NCBI RefSeq assembly: GCF_030813915.1
Contig: NZ_JAUSUJ010000005.1
Span: 124,001-188,000, forward strand
From: Rhodoplanes tepidamans
GTDB lineage: Bacteria > Pseudomonadota > Alphaproteobacteria > Rhizobiales > Xanthobacteraceae
Length of the DNA stretch: 64,000 nt
Direction: 5' to 3'
Shown: positions 1-9,900 of the stretch, piece after piece
Numbering within the stretch: the stretch's first letter is position 1
How the letters are laid out: each line of letters starts with the position of its first letter
The notes under the pieces: model-generated
Told to the model about the DNA's origin: nothing
Databases searched by the model: none
Seen by the model: the letters and a program-made list of their open reading frames with translations, nothing else
Translations under genes and position numbers: made by a program

Positions 1-625
1 CGGTCGGCACCACCGGCCTTGTGGCGGCGAGGCGATCGCGGATGCGGCCGGTCCGGGTCTCGTTGAACTGCACGACCTTCTCGGCGGCCTCCTCGCGGCC
101 GAGCAGGCGGCCGAGCAGCCGCAGGCTCGGCACGATGTTGTCGAGCGGTTTGGCGATCAGATCGATGAACACGACCGGCACGCCGGCGGCCTCGAAGCGG
201 GCGATCGTCTCCTTGGAGCGGATCGACGGGCCATAGCCGCCGGACAGGATCGCCACGTCGGGCGCCGTCGCCAGCGCCTGCTCGATGGAGAAGCTCTCCT
301 CCGAGCCGCGGCCGACGATCGGGATGTCGGCGATCGCCGGAAATTTTTCACGGTATTGCCCGTACGTCACCTTGTCCTGGCGCACCAGGTCGCCGGGCCA
401 GCCGGCGAGCAGCGACACCGGATCGGGATGGACGAGCGCGAGCGTGATGAGCTGGCGCCCCTCGCCGAGCACGATGCGCTTCACCGGCCTGGCGATCTCG
501 ACGCGCCGGCCGAGCACGTCCGTCACCGTGATCACGTCGCGCGCGGCGCGGGCGCGGCGCGGCAGCAGCGTGCCGAGCGCCGCGGCGGCACCGGTGCGCA
601 GGAGCGTGCGGCGGGAGAAGGTCAT
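1..625 (-). CDS. ABC transporter periplasmic substrate-binding protein (siderophore/iron type), 3' end outside the window
   Basis: About 208 N-terminal residues are present and the gene runs off the left edge. The start (MTFSRRTLLRTGAAAALG) has a twin-arginine-like signal ending at a processing site near RARAARD. It is followed by the start of a class III (FepB/BtuF-like) binding fold, with VTDVLGRRVEIARPVKRIV typical of the N-terminal strand and PDVAILSGGYG in the first lobe. These proteins deliver ferric-siderophore or cobalamin to an inner-membrane ABC importer. The gene lies downstream of, and on the same strand as, the esterase and TonB-dependent receptor, which supports ferric-siderophore uptake. 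The ligand cannot be read from the sequence. Confidence 0.8.
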   Translation of the reverse strand, partial: MTFSRRTLLRTGAAAALGTLLPRRARAARDVITVTDVLGRRVEIARPVKRIVLGEGRQLITLALVHPDPVSLLAGWPGDLVRQDKVTYGQYREKFPAIADIPIVGRGSEESFSIEQALATAPDVAILSGGYGPSIRSKETIARFEAAGVPVVFIDLIAKPLDNIVPSLRLLGRLLGREEAAEKVVQFNETRTGRIRDRLAATRPVVPT

Positions 626-662
626 GACGCGTCTTTCAGAGGAGCGGCAGGCACGGCGCGAA

Positions 663-801
663 CCCTCTCCCCTCGTGGGAGAGGGTGGCTCGCCGCGAAG
701 CGGCGGGCCGGGTGAGGGGGAGCTCCACAAACTCGGAGTTCGTGGCGCGCCCCCTCACCCGCCTCGCTTCGCTCGGCACCTCTCCCACGAGGGGAGAGGG
801 G
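663..801. repeat. Large palindromic intergenic repeat
   Basis: Arms at 663-685 and 779-801 are near-perfect inverted copies (CCCTCTCCC..., with CTCGTGGGAGAGGG in the left arm). Inner blocks GGGTGAGGGGG and CCCCCTCACCC also mirror each other. It sits between the esterase and the binding protein, so a co-transcript would carry a long hairpin there. The same family recurs at 41561-41705. Confidence 0.8.
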
Positions 802-820
802 AAAAGACGGCGCCATGTGA

Positions 821-1813
821 TCACGCGCCCCTCCGATGGCCGACCGGCATTTCACGATCACCCCGCAACGGCCGACCCAGCGCCAGCGTGACGGCGCGCG
901 AGATCGCGGCCGGGACCACGGAGACATGGTCCTCGTCCGGGAACTCGACGTACTCGGCCGTGAGCCCGCGGCCGGCGAGCGGGGCGAGGCGCGCCGCCAT
1001 CTCGCGAGCATTGTCGATCATCCGGTTACGGCGCTTCCAGTCGGCCCGGACCGCGGCGTCGGCGCCGTCGATCTCGACCGCGGTCGGCTCCTGCTCGCAG
1101 CCGCCCATCGTGATCAGCAGGCGAAGATCCGCCCCGGGCCGAAGCGCCGCGACGAAGGCACGCTCGTGCGCCTCGACCACGCGGTCGGCGAACCAGATCG
1201 ACGGGCTCGCGGCGACATGGGTGCGGAACAGGCCGGGCCGGGTGAACAGGGCGTAGAGCGTGAGCAGGCCGCCGAAGGAGTGGCCGAACAGCGTGCGCCA
1301 CGCCGGATCGAGCGGAAACTCGGTCCCGATCGCCGGCAGCACGTCGTCGCCGATGAAATCGAGAAACCGGTCGGCGCCGCCGACCGGCGGCCACAGCGAG
1401 CCGTCCGGCCGCGGCGGCATCTCCAGCGGGCCGCGCGGAGCCGGCGTGTAGTCGAAGGTGCGGCGGACGAGGTCGAGCGGCTCGTCGGTCGGATAGCCGA
1501 GCCCGACCACCACGGCCGGCACCACGCCGGTCACCTCCGGCCGGCGTGAGCGCAAGCCCACCGCCTCGACCATGGTGGCGAAGGCGGCGTTGGCGTCGGT
1601 CAGCACGATCAGCGGATAGCCGTCCGGCGACGGCGGCGGCCCGTGCGGCCGCGCCACATAGATGCGATGCTCCAACCCGCCGGCAGGGCGCAGCGTGCGG
1701 ACCTCGGTGTGCGGCAACGCCGCCGGCGGGGGGCCGGAGAACGTACCCTTGCCGGCGGCGTCTTCGACGCGATCGCGCGGACGCACGATCGCGGGTCCGG
1801 TGAAAGCCGTCAC
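821..1813 (-). CDS. Alpha/beta-hydrolase, Fes/IroE-like putative siderophore esterase
   Basis: 330 residues. The fold belongs to the putative esterase family (enterochelin esterase / IroE / BesA type). The nucleophile elbow is FGHSFGGLL, with serine the likely nucleophile. An acidic residue and histidine near the C-terminus (FPDEDHVSV) fit the rest of the triad. No signal peptide is seen, so it is probably cytoplasmic. The GTG start overlaps the TGA stop of the upstream TonB receptor (GTGA, 1810-1813). This implies translational coupling and favours this start over one 28 codons upstream inside the receptor gene. Family members hydrolyse imported ferric-siderophores to release iron. That role here rests on family and context. 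Confidence 0.8.
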   Translation of the reverse strand: MTAFTGPAIVRPRDRVEDAAGKGTFSGPPPAALPHTEVRTLRPAGGLEHRIYVARPHGPPPSPDGYPLIVLTDANAAFATMVEAVGLRSRRPEVTGVVPAVVVGLGYPTDEPLDLVRRTFDYTPAPRGPLEMPPRPDGSLWPPVGGADRFLDFIGDDVLPAIGTEFPLDPAWRTLFGHSFGGLLTLYALFTRPGLFRTHVAASPSIWFADRVVEAHERAFVAALRPGADLRLLITMGGCEQEPTAVEIDGADAAVRADWKRRNRMIDNAREMAARLAPLAGRGLTAEYVEFPDEDHVSVVPAAISRAVTLALGRPLRGDREMPVGHRRGA

Positions 1814-4149
1814 CAGCGATACCTCGCGGTCGCCAGGATGGTGCGGCGGGTGCCCCAGAAGCAGCCGACGTCGATGTTGCCGGTGCCGGTGCCACACGAG
1901 GCGACGTACTCCTTGTCGAACAGGTTGGTGGCGTTGAGCGACAGGCGCAGGCCCTTCAGCTTCGGCTCGATGTACTCGAAGTCATAATGGATGCCGGCGT
2001 CCATCAGAGTGAAGGCCGGGACCTCGATGGTGTTGGTGGTGTTGGCGTAGGTCGATGCGACATGACGGACGCCGGCGCCGATGCCGAAGCCGGCCAGCGG
2101 CCCCTCGTAGAACGTGTACTTGCCCCACAGCGAGCCGTAATACTCCGGCACCATGATGGGCCGCTTGCCGAGCGCGGTGCTGTCGTTCGTCTGCGTGACC
2201 TCCATGTCCTGCCAGGTGAAGGCGCCGACGAACTCGATGTTGCGGGTGAGCTTGCCCTTGGCCTCGAGCTCGAGACCGCGGCTCAGGACCGCGCCGGTCT
2301 GCACGCTACAGCGCGTGCTCACGCCGCCGCATTGCAGGCCGACATGGGTCGAATCCGGATCGGTGGTCTGGACGTTGTACTGGGTGAGCTCGTAGGCGGC
2401 GACCGTGAACAGCAGGTCCCAGCCGGGCGGCTGATACTTGATCCCCGCCTCGGCCTGCTTGCCGGTGGTCGGCTTGAACGGCCGGCCGTAGTAGTCGAGG
2501 GTCGTGCCGGTCACCGGCTCGAACGAGGTCGAGTAGCTGATGTAAGGCGCGAGCCCGTTCTCGAAGTGATAGAGCAGTCCGGCGCGCCAGCTCGTCGCCT
2601 CGTCGGTCTGCGAGAGGTCGTACGCCACTTTTCCGGTCGCGATGGTGACCTGCCTGTAGTCGAAGCTCGCCCGGTCGCGCCGGATGCCGAACATGCCGAT
2701 CATGTTGCCGAGCCGGATCTGATCCTGAGCGTAGAACCCGAGCTGATCAGTGGTCTGGCTGGAGTCGGTCAGGTAGGGCGCCACCGGGATGTTCTGCCAG
2801 TAGATCGGGTTCGTGTAGTCGATCGTCGTCGCGGCGGCGCTGCCGAGCAAGCGACGAGAATCAGCGTACTGATAGTCGAGCCCGGCCAGAACCGTGTGCT
2901 GGAACGCGCCGGTGGCGAACTGCGACTGGACCTGGTTGTCGGTGGCGACCGAGTCGAGTTCGTCCTTCACGTTCGACTTGTTGCGGCTGATCGTCGTGCC
3001 GCTGAGGCCTGACGGCGAGAGGCCGCGGAAATGCGTGTCGAGGTGCATGTAGCGGGTGTTCTGGCGCACCGTCCAGGTGTCGTCGAAGCGATGCTCGAAC
3101 AGCGACGTCACCGAGGCCTGCTTGCGCTCGAACACCTCGTAGCCCGGATCCGAGACGTTGAAGGTCGACGGGATCTGACCGCGCGAGCTGGCGTAGAGGG
3201 TGCCGTTCTTGGGCAGGAACACCGAGTAGAAGCTGTTCGGATCGTAGGTGTAGTTGGCGAGCAGCGTCCAGGTGGTGTCGGTGCTCGGCTTCCAGGTCAG
3301 GGCCGGGGCGAGCATGTAGCGGTCGTCCTCGGTGTAGTCGACCTGGGTGCCGGAGTTGCGGGCGAGGCCGGTGAGGCGATAGAGCCAGTGCCCGTCCTTG
3401 TCGATCGGGCCGGAGAAGTCGAAGGCGCCCTGCAGGCGCTCCCAGTTGCCGCCTGTGATCTCCACCTCGTGGAACGGCTTGTCGAGCGGCCGCTTGGTGA
3501 CCAGGTTGATCATGCCGCCGAGATTGGTCTGGCCGTAGACGATCGACGACGGGCCGCGCAGCACCTCGATGCGCTCCAGCGCATAAGGATCGACCGTCGG
3601 TATCGCATAGGAGATGCCGCGGAGCAGCCTGAGGCCGTCCTGGAAGCCGACGAAGCTCTGCGCCACGCTGCCGCCGTTGCTGTAGCCGCGCACCGGGACG
3701 ATGTCGAAGCGGCTCGCCGGCCGCAGATCCGGGAGCACGCCCGGCGTGTAGCGCAGCGCCTGGCTGACGCTCTCGGCGCCCTGGTCCTCCATCTGGTCGC
3801 GCGTGACCACCGACACCGACTGCGAGGTCTCGACGATCGGCGTGTTGGTCTTGGTGCCGGTCATGCTGCGGTCGGCGACGTAGCCCTCGACCGGGCCGAC
3901 CGCGCTCGACGAGGTCGCGGCGACGCCGCGGGTCGGGGTCACCGCGCCCCCCTCGCCACCGGCGCCGGGCGCGGTCGCCTCGCCGTCGCCGCCGCCACCG
4001 GTCTGGCGATCGCTCTCGACCCGGATGGTCGGCAGCGCCGTGCCCTCCTGCGCCTGCACGGCCGTCGACACGGCGCCGCCCAGCATCGTCGTCGCGAGCA
4101 GAAGGCTGACGATCCGGGCGGATCGGTCGGTGAAAGTCGTGCAAGTCAT
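1810..4149 (-). CDS. TonB-dependent siderophore receptor
   Basis: 779-residue outer-membrane receptor. A signal peptide ends at VQAQEG and is followed by a Gly-rich linker. The plug domain (about residues 105-210) includes the motif EVLRGPSSIVYGQTNLGGMI, characteristic of siderophore receptors. A 22-strand barrel follows, ending in an aromatic residue (ATARYRW) as expected for BamA-assembled barrels. LPTIRVES just after the signal may act as a TonB box. It most resembles the FhuA/FoxA/FpvA class (TIGR01783). Co-direction with an esterase and a binding protein, and divergence from an AraC/PchR-like regulator, define a ferric-siderophore uptake locus. The specific siderophore is unknown. Confidence 0.92.
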   Translation of the reverse strand: MTCTTFTDRSARIVSLLLATTMLGGAVSTAVQAQEGTALPTIRVESDRQTGGGGDGEATAPGAGGEGGAVTPTRGVAATSSSAVGPVEGYVADRSMTGTKTNTPIVETSQSVSVVTRDQMEDQGAESVSQALRYTPGVLPDLRPASRFDIVPVRGYSNGGSVAQSFVGFQDGLRLLRGISYAIPTVDPYALERIEVLRGPSSIVYGQTNLGGMINLVTKRPLDKPFHEVEITGGNWERLQGAFDFSGPIDKDGHWLYRLTGLARNSGTQVDYTEDDRYMLAPALTWKPSTDTTWTLLANYTYDPNSFYSVFLPKNGTLYASSRGQIPSTFNVSDPGYEVFERKQASVTSLFEHRFDDTWTVRQNTRYMHLDTHFRGLSPSGLSGTTISRNKSNVKDELDSVATDNQVQSQFATGAFQHTVLAGLDYQYADSRRLLGSAAATTIDYTNPIYWQNIPVAPYLTDSSQTTDQLGFYAQDQIRLGNMIGMFGIRRDRASFDYRQVTIATGKVAYDLSQTDEATSWRAGLLYHFENGLAPYISYSTSFEPVTGTTLDYYGRPFKPTTGKQAEAGIKYQPPGWDLLFTVAAYELTQYNVQTTDPDSTHVGLQCGGVSTRCSVQTGAVLSRGLELEAKGKLTRNIEFVGAFTWQDMEVTQTNDSTALGKRPIMVPEYYGSLWGKYTFYEGPLAGFGIGAGVRHVASTYANTTNTIEVPAFTLMDAGIHYDFEYIEPKLKGLRLSLNATNLFDKEYVASCGTGTGNIDVGCFWGTRRTILATARYRW

Positions 4150-4344
4150 GGCCAGCCCCCGTCGACGTCACGGCCGTGGCCGTGTCTTCCCACCCCCACA
4201 GTGGTCGGATCAGTTAACCGACGGAGGGAGGAGACGTACATTCGACGGGACGTGTATTTTCTTTGCGAAATCACCAAACCCCTACGACGAAGGGCTTCCC
4301 TGCTGCAATTCTAGACTTGGAAGATTAGAGCTATACCATTTCAA
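4150..4344. promoter_or_regulatory. Divergent promoter region, receptor / AraC regulator
   Basis: This 195-bp gap separates the TonB receptor from the AraC regulator. The half nearest the regulator (about 4235-4345) is clearly AT-richer than the surrounding coding DNA, as expected for promoters. No convincing Fur, Irr or RirA operator could be identified by eye, although TTCTAGA near 4310 has local dyad symmetry. Confidence 0.4.
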
Positions 4345-5427
4345 ATGCGCGCCGCCGCGATTGACACGGCCGTCCCTCCTGCGTCCTTTGTCGGTCATGA
4401 GAGGCTGGACGGCACTGCGATGAATGCGATGGACGACGCGCCGCGCGGCCCGCGAGTCGTGCGCCATCGCGATCTGCGGCGCTGGGCGAAGGCCGCCGAC
4501 TTCCGCCTGGTCGCGCCGGTGCTGGAGGACGAGGCCGTGCTGCTGCGCGGCGACTTCGTCCAGATGGAGCTGCGCTCCGGGCTGCACCTGCACGCCACCG
4601 ACGTCTGGGATCTGCACGATCTCGAGACCCGCGCCGTGCAGGAGCCCGGCCTGACCTTCTCGCTCTTCCTCGAAGGCGGCGTCACCGCCCGGATGGGCGA
4701 GCGCATCTTCGCCATGGGGCATCGCGACGAGGGCCGGAGCGCCCCGGTCGAGGCCGTCGTGGTGGCGCGCGCCCGACGCGAGACCTTCCAGCGCCGCTCG
4801 GCCTGCGGCACCCATGTCCGCAAGGTCACCGTGACGGTATCGCCGCAGTGGCTCGACGAGAGCGGCCTCGACGCCGTCGAGGGCCATCGCGGCGTGCTCG
4901 CCTTCAGCCGCTCGCATCTCGCCAGCATGCGATGGACACCGTCCGCCCGGCTGGTCTCGCTGGTCGAGCAGATCCTCAAGCCGCCCGCCTACGCGCCGCT
5001 GATGCGCAACCTCTACTGCGAGAGCCGCGCCATCGACATCGTCGGCGAGGCACTGCACGCCGTCGCCCGCTCGGAGAGCGCCGCCGCGGCGCCGTTGCTG
5101 CGGCCGAAGGACTACGCCCGGGTGCGCGCCATCTGCGAGTTCGTCGACGCCCATCTCGACGACGCCGTCACGCTCGACACGGTGGCCCGTCACGTCGGCA
5201 TGAGCGTCTCGACCATGCAGCGCATCTTCCGCGCGGCGCGCGGGACGACCATCGTCGACCACATCCGGGGCCGCAAGCTCGACCGTGCCCGCGAGGCGCT
5301 GGAGCGCGACGGCGTCTCGGTCAACGAGGCGGCGTTCCTCGCCGGCTACGCCAACCCGGCGAATTTTGCCACCGCCTTCAAGCGGGCCTACGGCGTGCCG
5401 CCGCGCCATTTCCGCGCCCGCCTCTAG
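4345..5427 (+). CDS. AraC-family transcriptional regulator, PchR-like
   Basis: 360 residues. The C-terminal ~100 residues form a double helix-turn-helix AraC domain: VARHVGMSVSTMQRIFR is the first HTH and NEAAFLAGYANPANFATAFK the second, followed by AYGVPPRHFR. The N-terminal ~240 residues resemble the siderophore-sensing part of PchR/AlcR-like regulators (FSLFLEGGVTARMGER region). Such regulators bind an imported ferric-siderophore and activate the divergent receptor gene. A later ATG at 4420 is also possible; homologue alignment would decide. The sensing role is inferred from context. Confidence 0.85.
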   Translation: MRAAAIDTAVPPASFVGHERLDGTAMNAMDDAPRGPRVVRHRDLRRWAKAADFRLVAPVLEDEAVLLRGDFVQMELRSGLHLHATDVWDLHDLETRAVQEPGLTFSLFLEGGVTARMGERIFAMGHRDEGRSAPVEAVVVARARRETFQRRSACGTHVRKVTVTVSPQWLDESGLDAVEGHRGVLAFSRSHLASMRWTPSARLVSLVEQILKPPAYAPLMRNLYCESRAIDIVGEALHAVARSESAAAAPLLRPKDYARVRAICEFVDAHLDDAVTLDTVARHVGMSVSTMQRIFRAARGTTIVDHIRGRKLDRAREALERDGVSVNEAAFLAGYANPANFATAFKRAYGVPPRHFRARL

Positions 5428-5768
5428 CCGGTCCGGCCGCGGCGCCACGGCGCTTTGTCGCAGGACGTGATCACGTCCGCGTCGCCGCTCGTAAAATCTC
5501 GCAGAAGCCACGCGCACGCCATCCCGCCGCGGCGCCCGGTCGCACGGTGCGACATCGCGAACGTCCCGGCGGGTCTGGCGCGGCGCGGGCACCTCTCTAC
5601 CTTCTGGCGAGGATCAACGACCGGGAGCGCATCGTGCGACGCCGAGCAGCAGCCTGACGACACGCGCACGCATGGACTGCGACCGGGATCTCTCCGACGC
5701 GAGTCCGGGCGGCCGACTTGGAAATTCCCGAGCTTGGAAATTCCCGAGCCGAACCGAACGAGACCACG
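5428..5768. other. Gene-free stretch upstream of the metal efflux genes
   Basis: No convincing coding region was seen: the open frames are Arg/Pro-rich with no recognisable domain. The only notable structure is a perfect tandem 16-bp repeat at its right end, listed separately. Confidence 0.5.
5717..5748. repeat. Perfect tandem 16-bp direct repeat upstream of the efflux adaptor
   Basis: CTTGGAAATTCCCGAG occurs twice without a gap (5717-5732 and 5733-5748), ending 20 bp before the adaptor start codon. Its core GGAAATTCC is nearly palindromic. It could be an operator for a metal-responsive regulator, or a small duplication. Confidence 0.7.
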
Positions 5769-6932
5769 ATGCCGTTTCCGACTGCCTTCACCGGGCGGGC
5801 CCTGGCGCTCGCCCTGACACTCACGATCGCCCTTCCGGCCGCTCACGCGGCCGACGGAGCCGCACCGCCGGACCACGGCCGCGACCGTGACCGCGAGGGT
5901 GTCGCGATCGCCCTCGACGAGCGCGAAATCCGCACCGCCGGCATCGCCACAACGGCGGTCACGCCGGAAACCGGCGACCTCGAGCTCTCGCTGCCCGGCA
6001 CCGTCGCGATCCCGCCGCAGCAGCTGCGCGTCGTCGCGGCGCCGGCCGGCGGTCTGGTCGAGACCGTGCTGGTCGCGACCGACGAGTCCGTCACGGCCGG
6101 TCAGCCCATCGTCAAGCTGCGCTCACCCGACCTCGTCGAGGCGCAGCGTCAGTATCTCGCCGCGCTCTCCGACGAGGCGCTGGCGGCCGACCGGCTGCGC
6201 CGCACCCGGCTGTTGTGGGAAGGCCGGGTGACGCCCGAGCGCGAGCTGCGGGTCGCCGAGACCGAGGCGGCACACGCCAGGTCGCGGCTCGACGAGCGCT
6301 CGCAGATCCTCGCCTTGATGGAGATGTCGGACGCCGAGATCGAGGCCTTGCGCACCACCCGCAAGATCGCCAGCGCCGTCACGGTGCACGCGCCGATCTC
6401 GGGCACGATCGTCAGCCGCAACGCCAATCCGGGCCAGCGCGTCGAGCCGGCGGCGGCGCTCCTCTCGATCGCGGCGCTCGATCCCTTGTGGCTGAACCTG
6501 CAGGTGCCGGCGACCCGTCTGTCGGCCGTGACGGTGGGATCGCGCGTGATCCTGCCGGCTTACGGAGTCGAGGGCCGCATCATCCGGATCGGCCGCACCG
6601 TCGACGCGGCGACCCAGTCGGCCGTGGCGGTCGCCGAGATCAATTCCGCCGGCGGCACGGTCCGGCCCGGCCTCGCCGTCGCGGCGACCCTCAGGATCGG
6701 CCAGAACGGCCTGCCGCAATGGTCGGTGCCGGCGACCGCGGTGGTGCGCCATCGCGACCGCGCCTGGGTGTTCGTGCGCGAGGAGACCGGCTTCCGCGCC
6801 AAGCCCGTGCAGGTGGTCGCCGAGCGCACCGCCACGACGTCGATCCGCGGCCGGCTGTCGCCAGGAGACCAGGTGGCCGATCGCGGCATCGTCGCGCTGC
6901 TCTCCGAGCTCGCCGCCGCCGACCAGGACTGA
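5769..6932 (+). CDS. HME-type RND efflux periplasmic adaptor (CusB/CzcB-like)
   Basis: 387 residues. The signal peptide ends near AAHAADG. A histidine- and aspartate-bearing stretch follows (PPDHGRDRDREG), as in some metal-efflux adaptors. The membrane-fusion domains come next: a split biotinyl-lipoyl half (VVAAPAGGLVETVLVATDES and VHAPISGTIVSRNANPGQRV), an alpha-hairpin between them, and a beta-barrel. It bridges the inner-membrane pump to an outer-membrane channel. The start used here (MPFPTAF) begins directly with the signal peptide; an in-frame ATG 51 bp earlier would place the tandem repeat inside the gene. It lies 4 bp upstream of the pump gene, so the two form an operon. Confidence 0.88.
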   Translation: MPFPTAFTGRALALALTLTIALPAAHAADGAAPPDHGRDRDREGVAIALDEREIRTAGIATTAVTPETGDLELSLPGTVAIPPQQLRVVAAPAGGLVETVLVATDESVTAGQPIVKLRSPDLVEAQRQYLAALSDEALAADRLRRTRLLWEGRVTPERELRVAETEAAHARSRLDERSQILALMEMSDAEIEALRTTRKIASAVTVHAPISGTIVSRNANPGQRVEPAAALLSIAALDPLWLNLQVPATRLSAVTVGSRVILPAYGVEGRIIRIGRTVDAATQSAVAVAEINSAGGTVRPGLAVAATLRIGQNGLPQWSVPATAVVRHRDRAWVFVREETGFRAKPVQVVAERTATTSIRGRLSPGDQVADRGIVALLSELAAADQD

Positions 6933-6936
6933 TCCG

Positions 6937-9900
6937 ATGCTCGCTTCTCTCGTCGACGTCGCGCTGCGCCAGCGCCTCCTCGTCTTCATCGGCGCGATCG
7001 CGCTCGCCGTATGGGGCGCCACCGCCTATCAGCGGCTCTCCATCGACGCCTTTCCGGACGTCGCGCCCGTGCAGGTGCTGGTCTCCATGAAGGCGCCCGG
7101 CCTGACGCCCGAGGAGCTGGAGAGCCGCGTCACCACGCCGATCGAGCTCGCCGCCCGCGGCATCCCGAACCTCGTGCGCATGCGCTCGACGACGCGCTAC
7201 GCGGTCGCGCTGCTGACCTTCGAGTTCGCCGACGGCACCGACATCTTCTGGGCCCGCGCCCAGGTCAACGAGCGGCTGCAGGAGGTGCGTAGTCAGCTGC
7301 CCGACGACGCCGACGGCGGTCTCGCCCCGATCGTCACGCCGCTCGCCGAGATGGTGATGTTCACCATCGAATCCGACACGCTGACCGCGCAGGAGAAGCG
7401 CTCGCTGCTCGACTGGACGATCCGGCCGGCGCTGCGCGGGCTGCCCGGCGTCGCCGACGTCAACGTGCTGGGCGGATTCGTGCGCACCTTCGAGGTGATC
7501 CCCTCGGCCTCGGCCATGGCGGCGCGCGGCATCACCACCCAGATGCTCGAGAAGGCGATCGAGAACAACAACAGGAACGACGGCGCCGGGCGCATCCGCA
7601 ACGGGGAGGAGGCCCTGCTGGTGCGCTCGGAGGGCCGCATCCGCACCCTCGACGACGTGCGCAACACCATCGTGACGGTGCGCAACGGCGCGATCGTGCG
7701 GGTCGGCGACGTCGCCGACGTGCGCTTCGGCGCCCTCGCCCGCAACGGCGTCGTCACCGCCGACGCGGCGGGCGAGACCGTGTGGGGCCTGGTGCTCGGC
7801 CTGCGCGGCGCCAACGCCCGCACCGTGGTCGACGGGGTGAAGGCGAGACTCGCCGCGCTGCAGCCGCAGCTCCCCGAGAACACCCGCGTCGTGATCTTCT
7901 ACGACCGCAGCGAGCTGATCGGTGCCGCCGTGTGGACCGTGCAGAAGGTGCTGCTGGAGGCGATCGCGCTCGTCGTCGTCATGCTGCTCCTGTTCCTCGG
8001 CAATCTTCGCTCCGCCCTGGTGGTGTCGCTGATCCTGCCGCTCGCCGTGCTCGCCACCTTCGCGGTGATGCGCCAGCTCGGCTGGTCGGCCAACATCATG
8101 TCGCTCGGCGGGCTGGCCATCGCCATCGGCCTGCTGGTCGACTGCGCCGTCGTGGTGGTGGAGAACGTCGAGCACCGGCTGTCGACGGTCGAGAGGCCGG
8201 ATCTCGCGACCCGGCTGCGCCTCACCCTGGACGCGACCCGCGAGGTCGCGGTGCCGCTGGTCTCCGGCGTCGCCATCATCATCGTGGTGTTCACGCCGCT
8301 GCTCGCCCTGCAGGGGCTGGAGGGACGGCTGTTCAGCCCTGTCGCGCTCACCATCGTGGTGGCGCTGATCGCGGCGCTCGTTCTCTCGCTCACCGTGGTG
8401 CCGGCGATCTCGGCGCATGTGCTGCGCGCCGGCCATCACGCCGACCCGTGGCTGGTGCGCAGGCTGCACGCCGGCTACGACCCGCTGCTCGCCTATGTCA
8501 TGCGCAAGCCGGTCGCCGTGGTGATGGCGGTGGCGATCGGCGTCGGCGCGGTCGCGGTGGTGTTCCCGCGCATCGGCAGCACCTTCATGCCGGTGATGGA
8601 CGAGGGCACGCCGGTCGTCACCATCCGCAAGTTCCCCACCATCTCGGTCGACGAGGCGGCGGAGACCGACCTGCGCATCCAGCAGGCGCTGATGGCCGAG
8701 ATCCCGGAGATCAAGGGCATCATGGCGCGGGCCGGCGCCGACGAGCTCGGCATCGATCCGGTCGGGCTCAACGAGACCGACATGTTCATGACCCTCGCCC
8801 CCAAGGACCAGTGGCGCGGGCCCGACACGCGCTGGTTCCTGGGCGAGCTGCGGCGCGTGCTCGACACCATCCCGGGCATCGACTACGCCCTGACCCAGCC
8901 GATCGACATGCGCGTGCAGGAGATGATCATCGGGGCGCGCGGCGACGTCGTCGTCAAGGTGTTCGGCGACGACATCGCGACCCTCAACCGGGCGGCCCGC
9001 GATGTCGCCGCGGCGATCCGAACCGTGCCGGGCGCCATCGACGTGTTCGCGCTGCGCAACGCCGGGATGCGCTACTTCACCGTGGCGGTCGACCGCGAGA
9101 AGGCGGGGCGCTTCGGGCTGAACGCCGACGAGGTGCAGGAGGCGCTGCGCGTCTGGGTCGACGGCCGCCGGCTCGGCCTGGTGCTGGAAGGCCAGGTGCG
9201 CACGCCGCTGGTCGTGCGCGGCGAGGAGCGGCTGCGGTCCTCGGCGGCCGACCTCGCCCGGGTGCCGATCGTGCTGCCGGGCGGCGGCACCGTGGAGCTG
9301 TCGCAGGTCGCGACCATCGCGGTCGAGGACGGGCCGATCCAGGTGATCCGCGAGGACGGCCAGCGCTTCGCCACCGTGCTGGCGAACGTGCGCGGCCGCG
9401 ACCTCGTCGGCTTCGTCGACGACGCCAAGGCGGCGGTCGCGGCGCGGGTCGAGATGCCGAAGGGCTACGGGCTCGTCTGGGGCGGCCAGTTCGAGAACCA
9501 GCAGCGCGCCGCGGCGCGCCTCACCATCGTGGTGCCGATCGCGCTCGCCGCCATCTTCCTGCTGCTCTACCTCACCTTCGGCTCGCTGCGCCAGGCCACG
9601 CTGGTGTTCTGCAACGTGCCGTTCGCCGCCATCGGCGGCGTGGTCGCGCTGTGGGCCTCGGGCGAGTTCCTGTCGGTGCCGGCCTCGGTCGGCTTCATCG
9701 CCCTGATGGGAATCGCGGTGCTCAACGGCGTGGTGCTGATCTCCTACATCAACGAGGTCTGCGCCCGCGGCGACCTGCCGTTCCGCGAGGCCGTGATGGA
9801 AGGCGCGCGGCGCCGGCTGCGGCCCGTGACGCTCACCGCCTCGATCGCGGCGCTCGGCCTCGTTCCGTTCCTGTTCGCGACCGGGCCCGGCGCCGAGATC

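Noticed and set aside
4150-4344. Fur/Irr/RirA box at the siderophore locus
   Set aside because: Only weak partial matches (TTCTAGA, TTAGAG) were seen; not enough to call a site.
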